A DNA stretch of 64,000 bases from assembly GCF_000716595.1 (NCBI RefSeq), contig NZ_JNXC01000016.1, positions 1 through 64,000 on the forward strand, read 5' to 3'. Made by a program: the position numbers and the translations under genes. The notes under the pieces were generated by a model. It was not told the origin of the DNA, ran no database searches, and saw nothing but the letters and a program-made list of their open reading frames with translations. Shown piece after piece: positions 1 to 8,035 of the stretch (its first letter is position 1; every line of letters starts with the position of its first letter). The DNA comes from Saccharothrix sp. NRRL B-16314. Lineage in GTDB: Bacteria > Actinomycetota > Actinomycetes > Mycobacteriales > Pseudonocardiaceae.

Positions 1-716
1 CGACCGGTTGCGCAGCATGTTGCGGACCGCGAGATCCTCGATCACGACCAGTTGGTTCTCCCGGACGAGTCGAGTGGTCAGCTTGTGCAGCAGGTCCCGG
101 CGGCGGTCGGTGATGCGGGCGTGGACACGGGCGACCCGCAGTCGGGTCTTGGCCCGGTTGGCGGAGCCCTTCTGCTTGCGGGCCAGTGCCCGCTGCGCGC
201 GGGCGAGGCGTTCCCGGTCCCGTCGTTCGTGTCTGGGGTTGGTGATCTTCTCCCTGGTAGAGAGGGTGAGCAGGGAGGTGATCCCGGCGTCGACGCCCAC
301 CACGCGGTCGGTGGGCGGGGCGTGGTCGACGGTGGTCTCGACCAGGATCGACACGTGCCACCGGCCGGCCGGGTCGCGCGACACCGTGACCGTGGACGGC
401 TCGGCGCCCTCGGGCAGCGGCCGGGACCACACGACATCCAGCGGCTCGGCCATCTTCGCCAGGGTGAGCCGCCCGTCGCGCCAGCGGAACGCCGACCGGG
501 TGTACTCGGCGGAAGCCCTGCCCCGCTTGCGGGACTTGAAACGCGGGTAGCGGGATCGCTTCTCCCAGAACGCGGCGATGCCGCGGTACGGGCCTCCAGC
601 GCCCGGTTGTAGACCACCCGCACGCACCCGAACGTGCGCGACAACTCCACTTCCTGCGCCGCAGAAGGATGGAAGCGGTACCGGAAAGCCCGCTTCACCA
701 CCAGCCCCGACGCCAT
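1..716 (-). pseudogene. tnpB: Decayed IS200/IS605-family TnpB (OrfB) transposase/RNA-guided nuclease, left end outside window
   Basis: Reading from 716, the N-terminus has the usual TnpB opening (VVKRAFRYRFHP, then CVRVVYNRALEA). The frame breaks near 585-600, and the expected ~50-residue stretch with the EVSSVPLQQALRH-type segment is missing. The protein resumes in another frame (FWEKRSRYPRFKSRKRG) and continues to the window edge. The resumed part has the RuvC-I aspartate in VGVDAGITSL and the RuvC-II glutamate in VVIEDLAVRNM. The zinc ribbon and third acidic residue lie beyond base 1. An internal deletion plus frameshift makes a working nuclease unlikely. No TnpA was seen. Confidence 0.85.
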
Positions 717-726
717 GATTCACACG

Positions 727-755
727 TTGACACCCAGCGAAAGAGCACTTACCGA
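727..755 (+). promoter_or_regulatory. Candidate housekeeping promoter for the SWIM-domain gene
   Basis: TTGACA (727-732), a 17-base spacer, then TACCGA (750-755). The -35 is a perfect consensus and the -10 is weak. Transcription would start about 60 bases before the ATG at 821. Confidence 0.45.
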
Positions 756-781
756 TGCGGTCGAGAGCATCGGATTCCTCC

Positions 782-797
782 CCGGCGTGAACGCCGG
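782..797. promoter_or_regulatory. Short palindrome upstream of SWIM gene
   Basis: CCGGCGT, GA, ACGCCGG: seven-base arms around two bases, between the candidate promoter and the AGGAG ribosome site. The loop is too short for a good hairpin, so a protein-binding site is more likely than a terminator. Confidence 0.3.
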
Positions 798-820
798 AGT
801 ATTTGCCGACAGGAGCCCAG

Positions 821-2578
821 ATGACCGTGCCCCCGGTGTCTCCCGTGGTGGTCGCCGATGTGCTGGACGCCCTGCCGCCCCGCCTGCGGAAGCGGGTCGA
901 CGCGTCGTTGTCCCGCGTCGTCGAGTGGGCGGTGACGGTCGACGGCGACTCGGCGCAGGCGGCGCTCGACGCGGAGACCGCCCTGACGTGGACGTTGCAC
1001 GGTGGCGCGCTCACGTCGGCCGACGACCTCGCGTGCAGTTGCCTGCTCGCGCCGAAGTGCCTGCACCGCGGCATCGCCGTCGCCGCCGCCGACATCGCGT
1101 CCGATATCGCGGCCGACATGGTGTCCGATGCTGTTCCCGATGCCGCCCCGGAGGCTTCCGCCGCACCGGTGGAAGCCGATACCGAATCCGCGTCCGACAG
1201 CGAACGCACGGCAGCGGCGGCGTTGTGGGAGGCGTGCGCGACGGTGCTCCGGGCAGGGGCCACCGGCAGCGGCGCGGTGGTGCGGGCGGAGTTGCTGCGG
1301 GCGGTGCATACCGCGCGCATAGCCGGCCTGTACCGGGCATCCGCGAACGGTCTGCGGATCGCCGCCGCCCTCGCCGCCGCACGCGCCGGCGACTCGTCCT
1401 TCGACCGGGAACTGCTCACCGCCGAACTGGTCGACCTGATGCTCCTGTGCCACGACCTGCGCACGGACACCGGTCCGGTGGCCGAACTGCGTGGCACGGC
1501 CCGGCGCGAGTATCGGCCCATCGGTTCCCTGCGCCTGTACGGGCTGTGCACCGAAGTGGTCGTCAGCGGCTCGGGCTACAGCGGCGTCGTCACGCACCTC
1601 GTGGACGGCACGGGCGTGCTGTGGACGGTCCCGGCGATCATGCCCGGTGGTGTGGAACGGATCGCCGCCGCCGCGAGCGGTCCGGTGGCGATCGGCGAGT
1701 CCGGTCTCAGCCAGCGCGAGCTGGGACGCGGCGGTCTGCTCCTGTCCGGCGGCACGGCGTCCCCCGACCACCGGCTCGGCGCGGGCAAGAACGTCCGCGC
1801 CGTGGCCGCGTCCGCCGCGGCCTGGACCGAGCCGCCGTTGGACGGCCTGTGGGCGCAGCCGTTGCCGGAGCAGGTGGAGCGCGCCTTCCGAGCCGGCACC
1901 CGGCCCGAGGGCAACCGCCCGGCCGGCGCCGACCTGCTGTTCCTGGACGGCACCGTGCTCGGCACGGCGGGTGGCGCGTTGCGGGTGGCCACGGACACGA
2001 CCGACGTCGACCTTGTCGGCGAGGGCGAGCGGGCTCGGGAGAACCTGCGGGTGCTGGCCGGCGCCGCCGGCGTGCGGCTGCGCTTCGTCGCCCGCCTGCT
2101 GCCCGACCGTCCCGGCACGGCCGTCGCGCTGGCCGTCGCCGGTGGCCTGGACCTGCCCGCCGACCTCCGGCACCACGTCGACCTCGGCCTGGACCGGCTC
2201 CAGCGCTCGTACGTCGCCGGTGACGGCACCCGCGAGCTGCCGTCCCGCCCGGAACCGGCCGAACGCGTCCCCCGGCCGGTGCGTCCGCTGGAGAACGTGC
2301 TGCACCGGGTGGCGCTCGGTGGCCGTGCCGTGGCGGCGATCTCCTCCGCCGACCGCGATGTCGTCGCCCTGTCCCGAACCGGCCTCACCGCCACCGCCGA
2401 CGTGCTGGCCGACCTCGCCGCCGCGTCCCGCGACCGCGGCCGGGACGCGTTCGGCCGGGTGATCCGCGAAACCGGCGACGACTTCCCGTTCGCCTGGCTG
2501 CGAGCCGGTCTCCACGTCCGGGAGTTCACCCGCGCCGCGGCGCAGCGGGCGTGGTCGGAGGCCGGGCGTGATCGGTGA
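821..2578 (+). CDS. SWIM zinc-finger domain protein
   Basis: 585 residues from the ATG at 821, which has AGGAG six bases upstream; a TTG at 803 in frame lacks such a site. The SWIM signature C-x-C-x(5)-C-x-H is at residues 72-82 (CSC..., KCLH), after a short helical N-terminus. SWIM fingers bind nucleic acid or protein. In actinomycetes such proteins often sit beside MoxR ATPase/VWA genes, but none is here. Residues about 115-135 are acidic and Ala-rich. The C-terminal ~400 residues are conserved-looking with no motif I recognise. The gene follows the TnpB remnant and is followed nine bases later by the acetyltransferase gene, so the two may be cotranscribed. Specific role unknown. Confidence 0.75.
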   Translation: MTVPPVSPVVVADVLDALPPRLRKRVDASLSRVVEWAVTVDGDSAQAALDAETALTWTLHGGALTSADDLACSCLLAPKCLHRGIAVAAADIASDIAADMVSDAVPDAAPEASAAPVEADTESASDSERTAAAALWEACATVLRAGATGSGAVVRAELLRAVHTARIAGLYRASANGLRIAAALAAARAGDSSFDRELLTAELVDLMLLCHDLRTDTGPVAELRGTARREYRPIGSLRLYGLCTEVVVSGSGYSGVVTHLVDGTGVLWTVPAIMPGGVERIAAAASGPVAIGESGLSQRELGRGGLLLSGGTASPDHRLGAGKNVRAVAASAAAWTEPPLDGLWAQPLPEQVERAFRAGTRPEGNRPAGADLLFLDGTVLGTAGGALRVATDTTDVDLVGEGERARENLRVLAGAAGVRLRFVARLLPDRPGTAVALAVAGGLDLPADLRHHVDLGLDRLQRSYVAGDGTRELPSRPEPAERVPRPVRPLENVLHRVALGGRAVAAISSADRDVVALSRTGLTATADVLADLAAASRDRGRDAFGRVIRETGDDFPFAWLRAGLHVREFTRAAAQRAWSEAGRDR

Positions 2579-2587
2579 GGAAATGGT

Positions 2588-3457
2588 GTGACGGGAGAAG
2601 GGGGTCATTCCTACGATGCGGTGGTGTCGAAGCCGCCTGAAGGTCCCCTGTGCACGCGCGAGTCGATCGCCGCCGAACTCGCCGGGGCGGGTCTGCGTCC
2701 GGGTGAGACCGTTCTCGTGCACTCGTCGTTGAGTTCGCTCGGCTGGGTCTGCGGCGGAGCCGCCGCCGTGGTCCTGGCCCTGCTCGACGTCCTCGGTGAC
2801 GACGGGACGCTGGTGGTGCCCGCGCACTCCGGCGACAACTCCGAACCGTCGCGGTGGCAGAACCCGCCCGTGCCCGAAGCGTGGTGGGCCGACGTCCGCG
2901 CCTCGATCCCGCCCTACGACCCGCGCACGACACCCACGTCCGGCATCGGCGTGATCCCCGAGCTGGTGCGGACCTGGCCGGGGGCGGTCCGCAGCGCCCA
3001 CCCGCAGACGTCGTTCGCCGCCGTCGGGCCGCGTGCCGCCGAGATCGTGGCCGACCACGCCCTCGACAGCCAGCTCGGCGAGCGCAGTCCGCTCGCCCGG
3101 TTGGAGGCGTCGGGAGCGCGGGTCCTCCTCCTGGGCGCGGGCTTTGGCTCCTGCACCGCGTTCCACCTCGCGGAGTACCGGATCGCCACGCCGGAGACCG
3201 GCAACTCCTTCGCGATCACGACCTCGGAGGGCCGACGCTGGAGCACCGTCCGCGACATCGTCGTGGAGAGCGACGACTTCGAGGAGCTGGGACAGGCCTT
3301 CACCGCGGCACGCCCGGTCGAACTCGGACGGGTGGGCGCGGCCGTCACCCGGCTGTTCCCCCTGGCCGACGCCGTCGCGTTCGCCGAGGTCTGGCTGGCG
3401 GAGCACCGAGGGCGTCGACGTCACCGAGCGCCGCGTACCGCCGGGACGTGCTCGTAA
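2588..3457 (+). CDS. AAC(3)-family aminoglycoside N-acetyltransferase-like protein
   Basis: 289 residues. It matches the AAC(3) antibiotic acetyltransferase fold: an N-terminal GETVLVHSSLSSLGWV block, GTLVVPAHS, a central PTSGIGVIPELVRTWPGAVRSAHPQ block, and VLLLGAGFGSCTAFHLAEY. The histidine after RSA is in the position typical of the family active site. Known members transfer acetyl from acetyl-CoA to the 3-amino group of 2-deoxystreptamine aminoglycosides, but many chromosomal homologues have other or unknown substrates. GTG at 2588 is chosen because GAGGAAA lies five bases upstream; starts at 2621 or 2624 are possible. The 3' end overlaps the convergent GntR gene by 37 bases. Resistance should not be assumed. 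Confidence 0.8.
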   Translation: MTGEGGHSYDAVVSKPPEGPLCTRESIAAELAGAGLRPGETVLVHSSLSSLGWVCGGAAAVVLALLDVLGDDGTLVVPAHSGDNSEPSRWQNPPVPEAWWADVRASIPPYDPRTTPTSGIGVIPELVRTWPGAVRSAHPQTSFAAVGPRAAEIVADHALDSQLGERSPLARLEASGARVLLLGAGFGSCTAFHLAEYRIATPETGNSFAITTSEGRRWSTVRDIVVESDDFEELGQAFTAARPVELGRVGAAVTRLFPLADAVAFAEVWLAEHRGRRRHRAPRTAGTCS

Positions 3458-4224
3458 GCGAGGTTCGTGCCGGCGGCGGCCCGTTCGGCGGTGATGACGG
3501 TGTCGCCGACGAGGAGGGCGCGGTCGTCGACCAGCGGTGCGCCGTTCTCGCCGCGACTCAGGCGGCAGCTCAGCAACGCCGGTGAACCCGGCTCGCGGTG
3601 GAGCCGCGCGGCCTGCTGTGACGTCAGGGCGACGGCCTGGATGGTCTCGCTCGCCTGCCGCACCGGCGTTCCGATGTCGGCGAGGAGGCGGTAGAGGGAC
3701 TGGCGGCGCAACGGTTCGACGCCGGTCCGCGACCCGATCTCCGCCGGGAGGTACGACGTCTGCAACAGCAGGGGAACCGGTGCGCCGGTGGTGCGGGTGC
3801 TGCGCAGGCGTTCGACCGCCAGCACCCGATCACCCTCCGGAACGCCCAGCCGCGCGCTCACGTCCGCCGGCGGGACGACGAGCCCGGAGTCCAACACCTC
3901 GGTCTCCAACTCGATGCCCTGCTCCACCAGGTCCTGCGACAGGCTGCGCAACCCGGTCAGGCCGTACGAGAACGCGGGCCGCCGCACGAACGTCCCCACC
4001 CCGTGCCGCGTCTCCAACAGCCCGTCCGACTCCAGCGCCCGGATCGCCTGGCGCACCGTCATCAACGAGACGTCGAACTCCTCGACCAACTCGCGCTGCG
4101 CGGGCAGCGGCGCGTCCACCGGGTACCGCCCGTCCGCGATCCGGTCGGCCAGCACCCGGTAGATCGCGAGGTACTTGGGCACGCGCGTCTCGTACTCGCG
4201 GCCCGTGCGCCGCCCGTCGTCCAC
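3421..4224 (-). CDS. GntR-family regulator, HutC/UTRA type
   Basis: 267 residues. The N-terminal winged helix begins VPKYLAIYRVLADRIADG and continues LPAQRELVEEFDVSLMTVRQAIRAL and GVGTFV, a classic GntR HTH. The C-terminal ~170 residues look like a UTRA ligand-binding domain (LGVPEGDRVLAVERLR, LLLQTSYLP). I chose GTG at 4224, with GGGAG about ten bases upstream; longer readings run into trpA. It starts 19 bases after the trpA stop on the same strand, so it is probably the third gene of a trpB-trpA-gntR operon and may sense a tryptophan-related or sugar ligand. The ligand is not deducible. Confidence 0.85.
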   Translation of the reverse strand: MDDGRRTGREYETRVPKYLAIYRVLADRIADGRYPVDAPLPAQRELVEEFDVSLMTVRQAIRALESDGLLETRHGVGTFVRRPAFSYGLTGLRSLSQDLVEQGIELETEVLDSGLVVPPADVSARLGVPEGDRVLAVERLRSTRTTGAPVPLLLQTSYLPAEIGSRTGVEPLRRQSLYRLLADIGTPVRQASETIQAVALTSQQAARLHREPGSPALLSCRLSRGENGAPLVDDRALLVGDTVITAERAAAGTNLAYEHVPAVRGAR

Positions 4225-4243
4225 CGGTGGAAACTCCCGACTC

Positions 4244-5050
4244 TCAACCCCCGCCCGAGGATAGCGCCCGGCGGAACGCGGCCACCGCGTCCACGACCTC
4301 GGCGACCGGCGCGCCGTCGACCAGCATCCGCATGAACGCCGAGCCGACCACCACACCGTCGGCGTCCGCACAGGCCTCCACCGCGTGCGCGACCGTGGAG
4401 ATGCCGAACCCGGTCACCACCGGCAAGTCGGTCACCGCTTTGAGCCGCCGGGCCGTCTCACGGGCGGTCGTGGCGAGGTCGGCGCGTTCACCGGTGATGC
4501 GCATCGAGCTCATGCAGTACACGAACCCGGACGACGCCCGTGCGATCTCCCGGCACCGCTCGTCATCGCACGCGGGCGCGGCCAGCAGCACCGCCGCGAC
4601 CCCGGCCTCCGACGCGCGTGCCAGGTACTCCGCGGACTCCTCCAACGGCAGGTCCGGCACGATCGCGCCGCGCACCCCGACCGCCGCCAGGTGGTCGACG
4701 AACCCGCCCACACCGCGCTCGGGCGTCAACGTCAGCGCCACGTTCGCGTACGTCATCACGACCAGCGGCACACCGACGTCCAGCCCGGCCAGCGAGTCGA
4801 GCAGCGGCCTGGGGCGCTCGCCGCGACCGGTCGCCAGCGCGGCGGCCCGCTGCACGGTCGGCCCGTCCAGCATCGGGTCGGAGAACGGCAACCCGATCTC
4901 GATCGCGTCCGCACCGGCCTCCGCCGCGCCCCGGACCAGGTCGAGCCAGTCCGGCACGACACCCGCCATGACGTACGGGATCAGCAGTCGGCGCCCGTCG
5001 GCGCGGGCCGCCCGCAAGTGGTGTTCCAACGTGGCCACGGCGGTGCTCAT
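4244..5050 (-). CDS. trpA: Tryptophan synthase alpha chain
   Basis: 268 residues, normal length. TrpA is a TIM barrel that cleaves indole-3-glycerol phosphate and passes indole to TrpB. The two catalytic acids are present: Glu in AIEIGLPFSDP and Asp in PMLDGPTVQ. The phosphate-binding region (GFGIST, DGVVVGSAF) is also present. Two regions look atypical for a housekeeping TrpA: LLIPYVMAGVVPDW replaces the usual LIPYLTAGYPD-like stretch, and CMSSMRITGER replaces the usual SRxGVTGxR loop. This suggests a divergent, possibly secondary-metabolic copy. The start overlaps the trpB stop by four bases (ATGA), which implies coupled translation. Confidence 0.92.
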   Translation of the reverse strand: MSTAVATLEHHLRAARADGRRLLIPYVMAGVVPDWLDLVRGAAEAGADAIEIGLPFSDPMLDGPTVQRAAALATGRGERPRPLLDSLAGLDVGVPLVVMTYANVALTLTPERGVGGFVDHLAAVGVRGAIVPDLPLEESAEYLARASEAGVAAVLLAAPACDDERCREIARASSGFVYCMSSMRITGERADLATTARETARRLKAVTDLPVVTGFGISTVAHAVEACADADGVVVGSAFMRMLVDGAPVAEVVDAVAAFRRALSSGGG

Positions 5051-6240
5051 CGCAGGTGCTCCCTGATCTGGTGGATGTCCTTGTCACCGCGGCCGGACAG
5101 CGTGACCAGCACCGTCGACCCGGCCGACAGCTCACCGGTCGCGGCGGCGTCGACCACCCACGCCAGGGCGTGCGCGGATTCGAGCGCGGGGAGGATGCCC
5201 TCGGTCTTGGTGATGAGCTTCAACGCCCGCATCGCCTGCTCGTCGGTGACGCTCGTGTAGTGCGCGCGCCCGATCGAGTCGAGGTGCACGTGCTCCGGGC
5301 CGACGCCGGGGTAGTCGAGCCCGGCCGAGATGGAGTGCGCTTCGAGCACCTGGCTGTCGTCGTCCTGGAGGAAGTGCGACATGAACCCGTGCAGCACGCC
5401 GGGCTTGCCCTTGTCGACGGCGCTGCCGCCGGCCGCTTCGACGCCGACCAGCCGGGCCGGGGTGTCCACGAACCCGGCGAACGTGCCCGCCGCGTTCGAC
5501 CCGCCGCCGACGCAGGCCACCACGACGTCCGGCACTGCGGTGGGCAGCCGGTCGGCGCACTGGGCGCGGGCTTCGTCGCCGATGACGCGCTGGAACTCGC
5601 GCACCATCCACGGGTAGGGGTGCGGGCCCATGGTGGAGCCGACGCAGTAGTGCGCGGTCCCGGTCTCGTTCACCCACGCGCGCAGCGCGCCGTTGGTGGC
5701 CTCCTTCAACGTGCCGGTGCCGTTCGCCGAGGTGACGGGCACGACCTCGGCGCCGAGGAGTTCCATCCGGAACACGTTCAGCTCCTGCCGCCGGACATCC
5801 GTCCGTCCCATGTAGACGGTGCAGGCCAGGCCGAGCAGCGCGGCGGCGGTCGCGGTGGCCACGCCGTGCTGCCCGGCCCCGGTCTCGGCGATCAGCTTGC
5901 GCTTGCCCATCCGCTGGGCGAGCAGCGCCTGGCCCAGCACGTTGTTGATCTTGTGGGAGCCGGTGTGCGCGAGGTCTTCCCGCTTGAGCAGCACGCGCAC
6001 GCCCAGCACTTCGGACAACCTCGCGCACTCGGTCAATGGCGTCGGCCGGCCCACGTAGGTCGCGAGCAGTCGCCGGTACTCCGCGGTGAACGCGGCATCG
6101 GCCCACGCCTCGCGGAACGCCGCCTCCACCGCCTTGGCGGCGGGCATGAGTGCTTCCGGCAGGTACCGCCCGCCGAACCTGCCGAACCGGCCGGTGGCGT
6201 CGGGTGGGCGCATCGCGCCGGTGATGATGGGGATGGACAC
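5047..6240 (-). CDS. trpB: Tryptophan synthase beta chain
   Basis: 397 residues, full length. PLP enzyme that condenses indole with serine. The PLP lysine is in THTGSHKINN-like LAHTGSHKINNVLGQA, followed by AETGAGQHGVATA. The phosphate-binding GGGSNAAGTF loop and C-terminal HLDSIGRAHY and LSGRGDKD segments are present. GTG at 6240 is used; it has no good Shine-Dalgarno (GAGAG is about 20 bases away), and an ATG ten codons in is an alternative. trpC and trpE are not adjacent, so this is a bare trpBA pair, divergent from an L-amino-acid oxidase. Confidence 0.95.
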   Translation of the reverse strand: MSIPIITGAMRPPDATGRFGRFGGRYLPEALMPAAKAVEAAFREAWADAAFTAEYRRLLATYVGRPTPLTECARLSEVLGVRVLLKREDLAHTGSHKINNVLGQALLAQRMGKRKLIAETGAGQHGVATATAAALLGLACTVYMGRTDVRRQELNVFRMELLGAEVVPVTSANGTGTLKEATNGALRAWVNETGTAHYCVGSTMGPHPYPWMVREFQRVIGDEARAQCADRLPTAVPDVVVACVGGGSNAAGTFAGFVDTPARLVGVEAAGGSAVDKGKPGVLHGFMSHFLQDDDSQVLEAHSISAGLDYPGVGPEHVHLDSIGRAHYTSVTDEQAMRALKLITKTEGILPALESAHALAWVVDAAATGELSAGSTVLVTLSGRGDKDIHQIREHLR

Positions 6241-6242
6241 AT

Positions 6243-6258
6243 CTAGAACTCTAGAACT
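6243..6258. repeat. 8-bp tandem repeat directly before trpB start
   Basis: Two perfect copies of CTAGAACT (AGTTCTAG in the trpB sense), ending two bases from the trpB GTG where a ribosome site would normally lie. Confidence 0.6.
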
Positions 6259-6490
6259 CTCGCCGTGGGCTCGGCAAGTCCGTGGTGCCGGACCGGGACG
6301 TCACACGACCGAGCGCGGGAGGCCCCCGTTCGGCCGCAACGGCACGACCCGCGAATCCCCGAGTCCGCTTTTCGGCGGCGAAATACGGCGCTTTCGACGA
6401 TATCCACATCACCCCATCAGGGCGTTGGCCACCGGTTGTCCGGCCGAGTACGGTCGGATTCGGGGATGGCCACCTCGCAATGTCACAACT

Positions 6491-6506
6491 CCGCGGCTGA
6501 CCGCGG
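6491..6506. promoter_or_regulatory. CCGCGG-CTGA-CCGCGG inverted repeat upstream of oxidase gene
   Basis: Two self-complementary CCGCGG arms separated by four bases, 28 bases before the oxidase ATG. Candidate operator in the trpB/oxidase divergent region (6241-6533). No tryptophan leader peptide or T-box could be recognised there. Confidence 0.3.
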
Positions 6507-6533
6507 AATGGATCGGGCGTGAGGTGGACTCCG

Positions 6534-7976
6534 ATGACGTTGGACGCTCTCGAACTGCTCAAGGAAGGCCTGCCGGAGAGTTCCGCGCCGCGACGGCGGA
6601 TCGTGGTGGTCGGCGCGGGGATGGCCGGGTTGACCACGGCGATGTTGCTGAAAGAAGCAGGCCACGAGGTGACCATCCTCGAAGGTCAGAACCGGTTGGG
6701 CGGGCGCATCCTCACCTATCGCGGTTTCGCGGGCGACATGTACGGCGAGTTCGGCGCGATGCGGTTCCCGCAGCAGCACCCGTTGGTGAGGTGGTTGATC
6801 GAGGAGAAGTTCCAGCTGCCCACGAGACCGTTTCCGATGTACGACGAGGACACGTTCGTGTACCTCCAGGGGAAAGGCGTCCGGCGGCGGGATTTCAGCG
6901 CCGACCAGTTCAGTTTCGACATGTCCCCGCGCGAGGCCGACAAAGCGCCGCACGAACTGCTGCGCGACACCGTGCAGCCGTTGGTGGACATCATGGAGCA
7001 CGAGGACGACGCGAAGGCGTGGCACCGGCTGCTGACGGACTACGACCGGTACACGCTGCTCGGGTACCTCAAGGAACGCGGCCTCAGCGACGGCGCGCTG
7101 GCGATGCTCGGTCCGCTGTTCAACCTGGAGGGTCGGTACCACTTCTCGCTGGTCGAGTGGTTTTCGCACTACTACGAGGACGTGTTCGGCCGACTGGACT
7201 ACATCGTGGCCGGCGCGGACTCGCTGCCCCGGGCGTTCGAGCCGTTCCTGATGGACGACATCAGGCTGGGGGCGCAGGTGCACGCCGTCGACCAGACCGA
7301 CAGCGAGGTGCGCGTGCACTACCGGTCCGGCCGCCGGGCGCACACGATCACGGCGGACGAGTGCGTGGTGACGGTGCCGTTCGCGAGCCTGCGGCACATG
7401 GAGATCCAGGGGCTCGACCCGGACAAGTGGTACGCCATCCGCAACACCTACTACGGGCGGGCGCACAAGCTGTTCATGCAGTTCAGTGAGCGGTGGTGGG
7501 AGAGCGCGTACGGCATCACGCACGGCCTCACGGTGACCGACCTGGCGATCCGCAACATCGTCTACCCGCCGGCGGGCCAGGACACCCGGTACCGCAAGGG
7601 CGTGATGATCGCGTCGTACTGCTGGGAGCAGGACTCCATGCCGTACACGCCGTTGGCGGGGGACGAGTGCGTCGCGCAGGCGCTGGAGGACCTGGCCAAG
7701 ATCCACCCCGAGGCGCGGGACACGTTCGAGTTCGGCGTGTACAAGGACTGGGCGCTCGACTGGTTCGCGTGCGGCATCGGCCCGCTGTTCCGCGCGTTCG
7801 AGATGAGCGAGGAGTTCTACGAGGACGTGATCCGGCCGGTGAACCGGGTCTGGTTCGCCAACGACGCCTGCGACCGCCGGCACCGGCGGTGGGTGGAGGG
7901 CGCGCTCAAGGCGGCGGTGAAGAACGCCTACGCGATCAACGAGGGACTGCGCGACGAGATGCCCTGGAAGGACTGA
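6534..7976 (+). CDS. FAD-dependent L-amino-acid oxidase (flavin amine oxidase family)
   Basis: 480 residues. The Rossmann FAD motif is RIVVVGAGMAGLTTAMLLKEAG, followed by EGQNRLGGRI. The segment EFGAMRFPQQHPLVRWLI corresponds to the conserved GxMRxPxxH block of L-amino-acid oxidases, whose arginine binds the substrate carboxylate. The C-terminal FAD segment WFANDACDRRHRRWVEGAL replaces the usual HGW with RRW. Family members oxidise an L-amino acid to the imino/keto acid with H2O2 release. No signal peptide. ATG at 6534 is preferred because GAGGTGG lies six bases upstream; a GTG at 6519 is in frame. Divergent placement from trpBA suggests tryptophan or an indolic amino acid as substrate, as in RebO/VioA pathways, but this is context only. 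Confidence 0.85.
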   Translation: MTLDALELLKEGLPESSAPRRRIVVVGAGMAGLTTAMLLKEAGHEVTILEGQNRLGGRILTYRGFAGDMYGEFGAMRFPQQHPLVRWLIEEKFQLPTRPFPMYDEDTFVYLQGKGVRRRDFSADQFSFDMSPREADKAPHELLRDTVQPLVDIMEHEDDAKAWHRLLTDYDRYTLLGYLKERGLSDGALAMLGPLFNLEGRYHFSLVEWFSHYYEDVFGRLDYIVAGADSLPRAFEPFLMDDIRLGAQVHAVDQTDSEVRVHYRSGRRAHTITADECVVTVPFASLRHMEIQGLDPDKWYAIRNTYYGRAHKLFMQFSERWWESAYGITHGLTVTDLAIRNIVYPPAGQDTRYRKGVMIASYCWEQDSMPYTPLAGDECVAQALEDLAKIHPEARDTFEFGVYKDWALDWFACGIGPLFRAFEMSEEFYEDVIRPVNRVWFANDACDRRHRRWVEGALKAAVKNAYAINEGLRDEMPWKD

Positions 7977-8008
7977 ACCCGACCGGCCGGACTGCCGGAC
8001 GGGTTCAG
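7973..8008. terminator. Bidirectional terminator-like hairpin
   Basis: Nine-base perfect arms CTGAACCCG and CGGGTTCAG enclose a GC-rich 18-base loop that can also pair internally. It lies between the convergent oxidase and maltokinase-cap genes and overlaps the oxidase stop codon. No T-tract, as is common in actinomycetes. Confidence 0.55.
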
Positions 8009-8035
8009 CGCAGCGTTCGGGTTCAGCGCAGCGTC
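8000..8035. repeat. 18-bp tandem duplication at 3' end of maltokinase-cap gene
   Basis: CGGGTTCAGCGCAGCGTT is followed by a copy with a single final-base change. The second copy overlaps the last codons and stop of the minus-strand gene ending at 8023; the first forms half of the terminator hairpin. Confidence 0.6.

Noticed and set aside
749-3424. Very long minus-strand open frame opposite the SWIM and acetyltransferase genes
   Set aside because: It mirrors two convincing plus-strand genes, is Arg/Gly/Pro-rich with no domain, and exists only because of high GC.
2588-3457. Calling the AAC(3)-like gene a resistance determinant
   Set aside because: Family membership is clear but no aminoglycoside cluster or mobile context is present; chromosomal homologues often have other roles.
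6241-6533. tryptophan attenuator or T-box upstream of trpB
   Set aside because: No Trp-rich leader peptide, no antiterminator/terminator pair and no T-box sequence were found.
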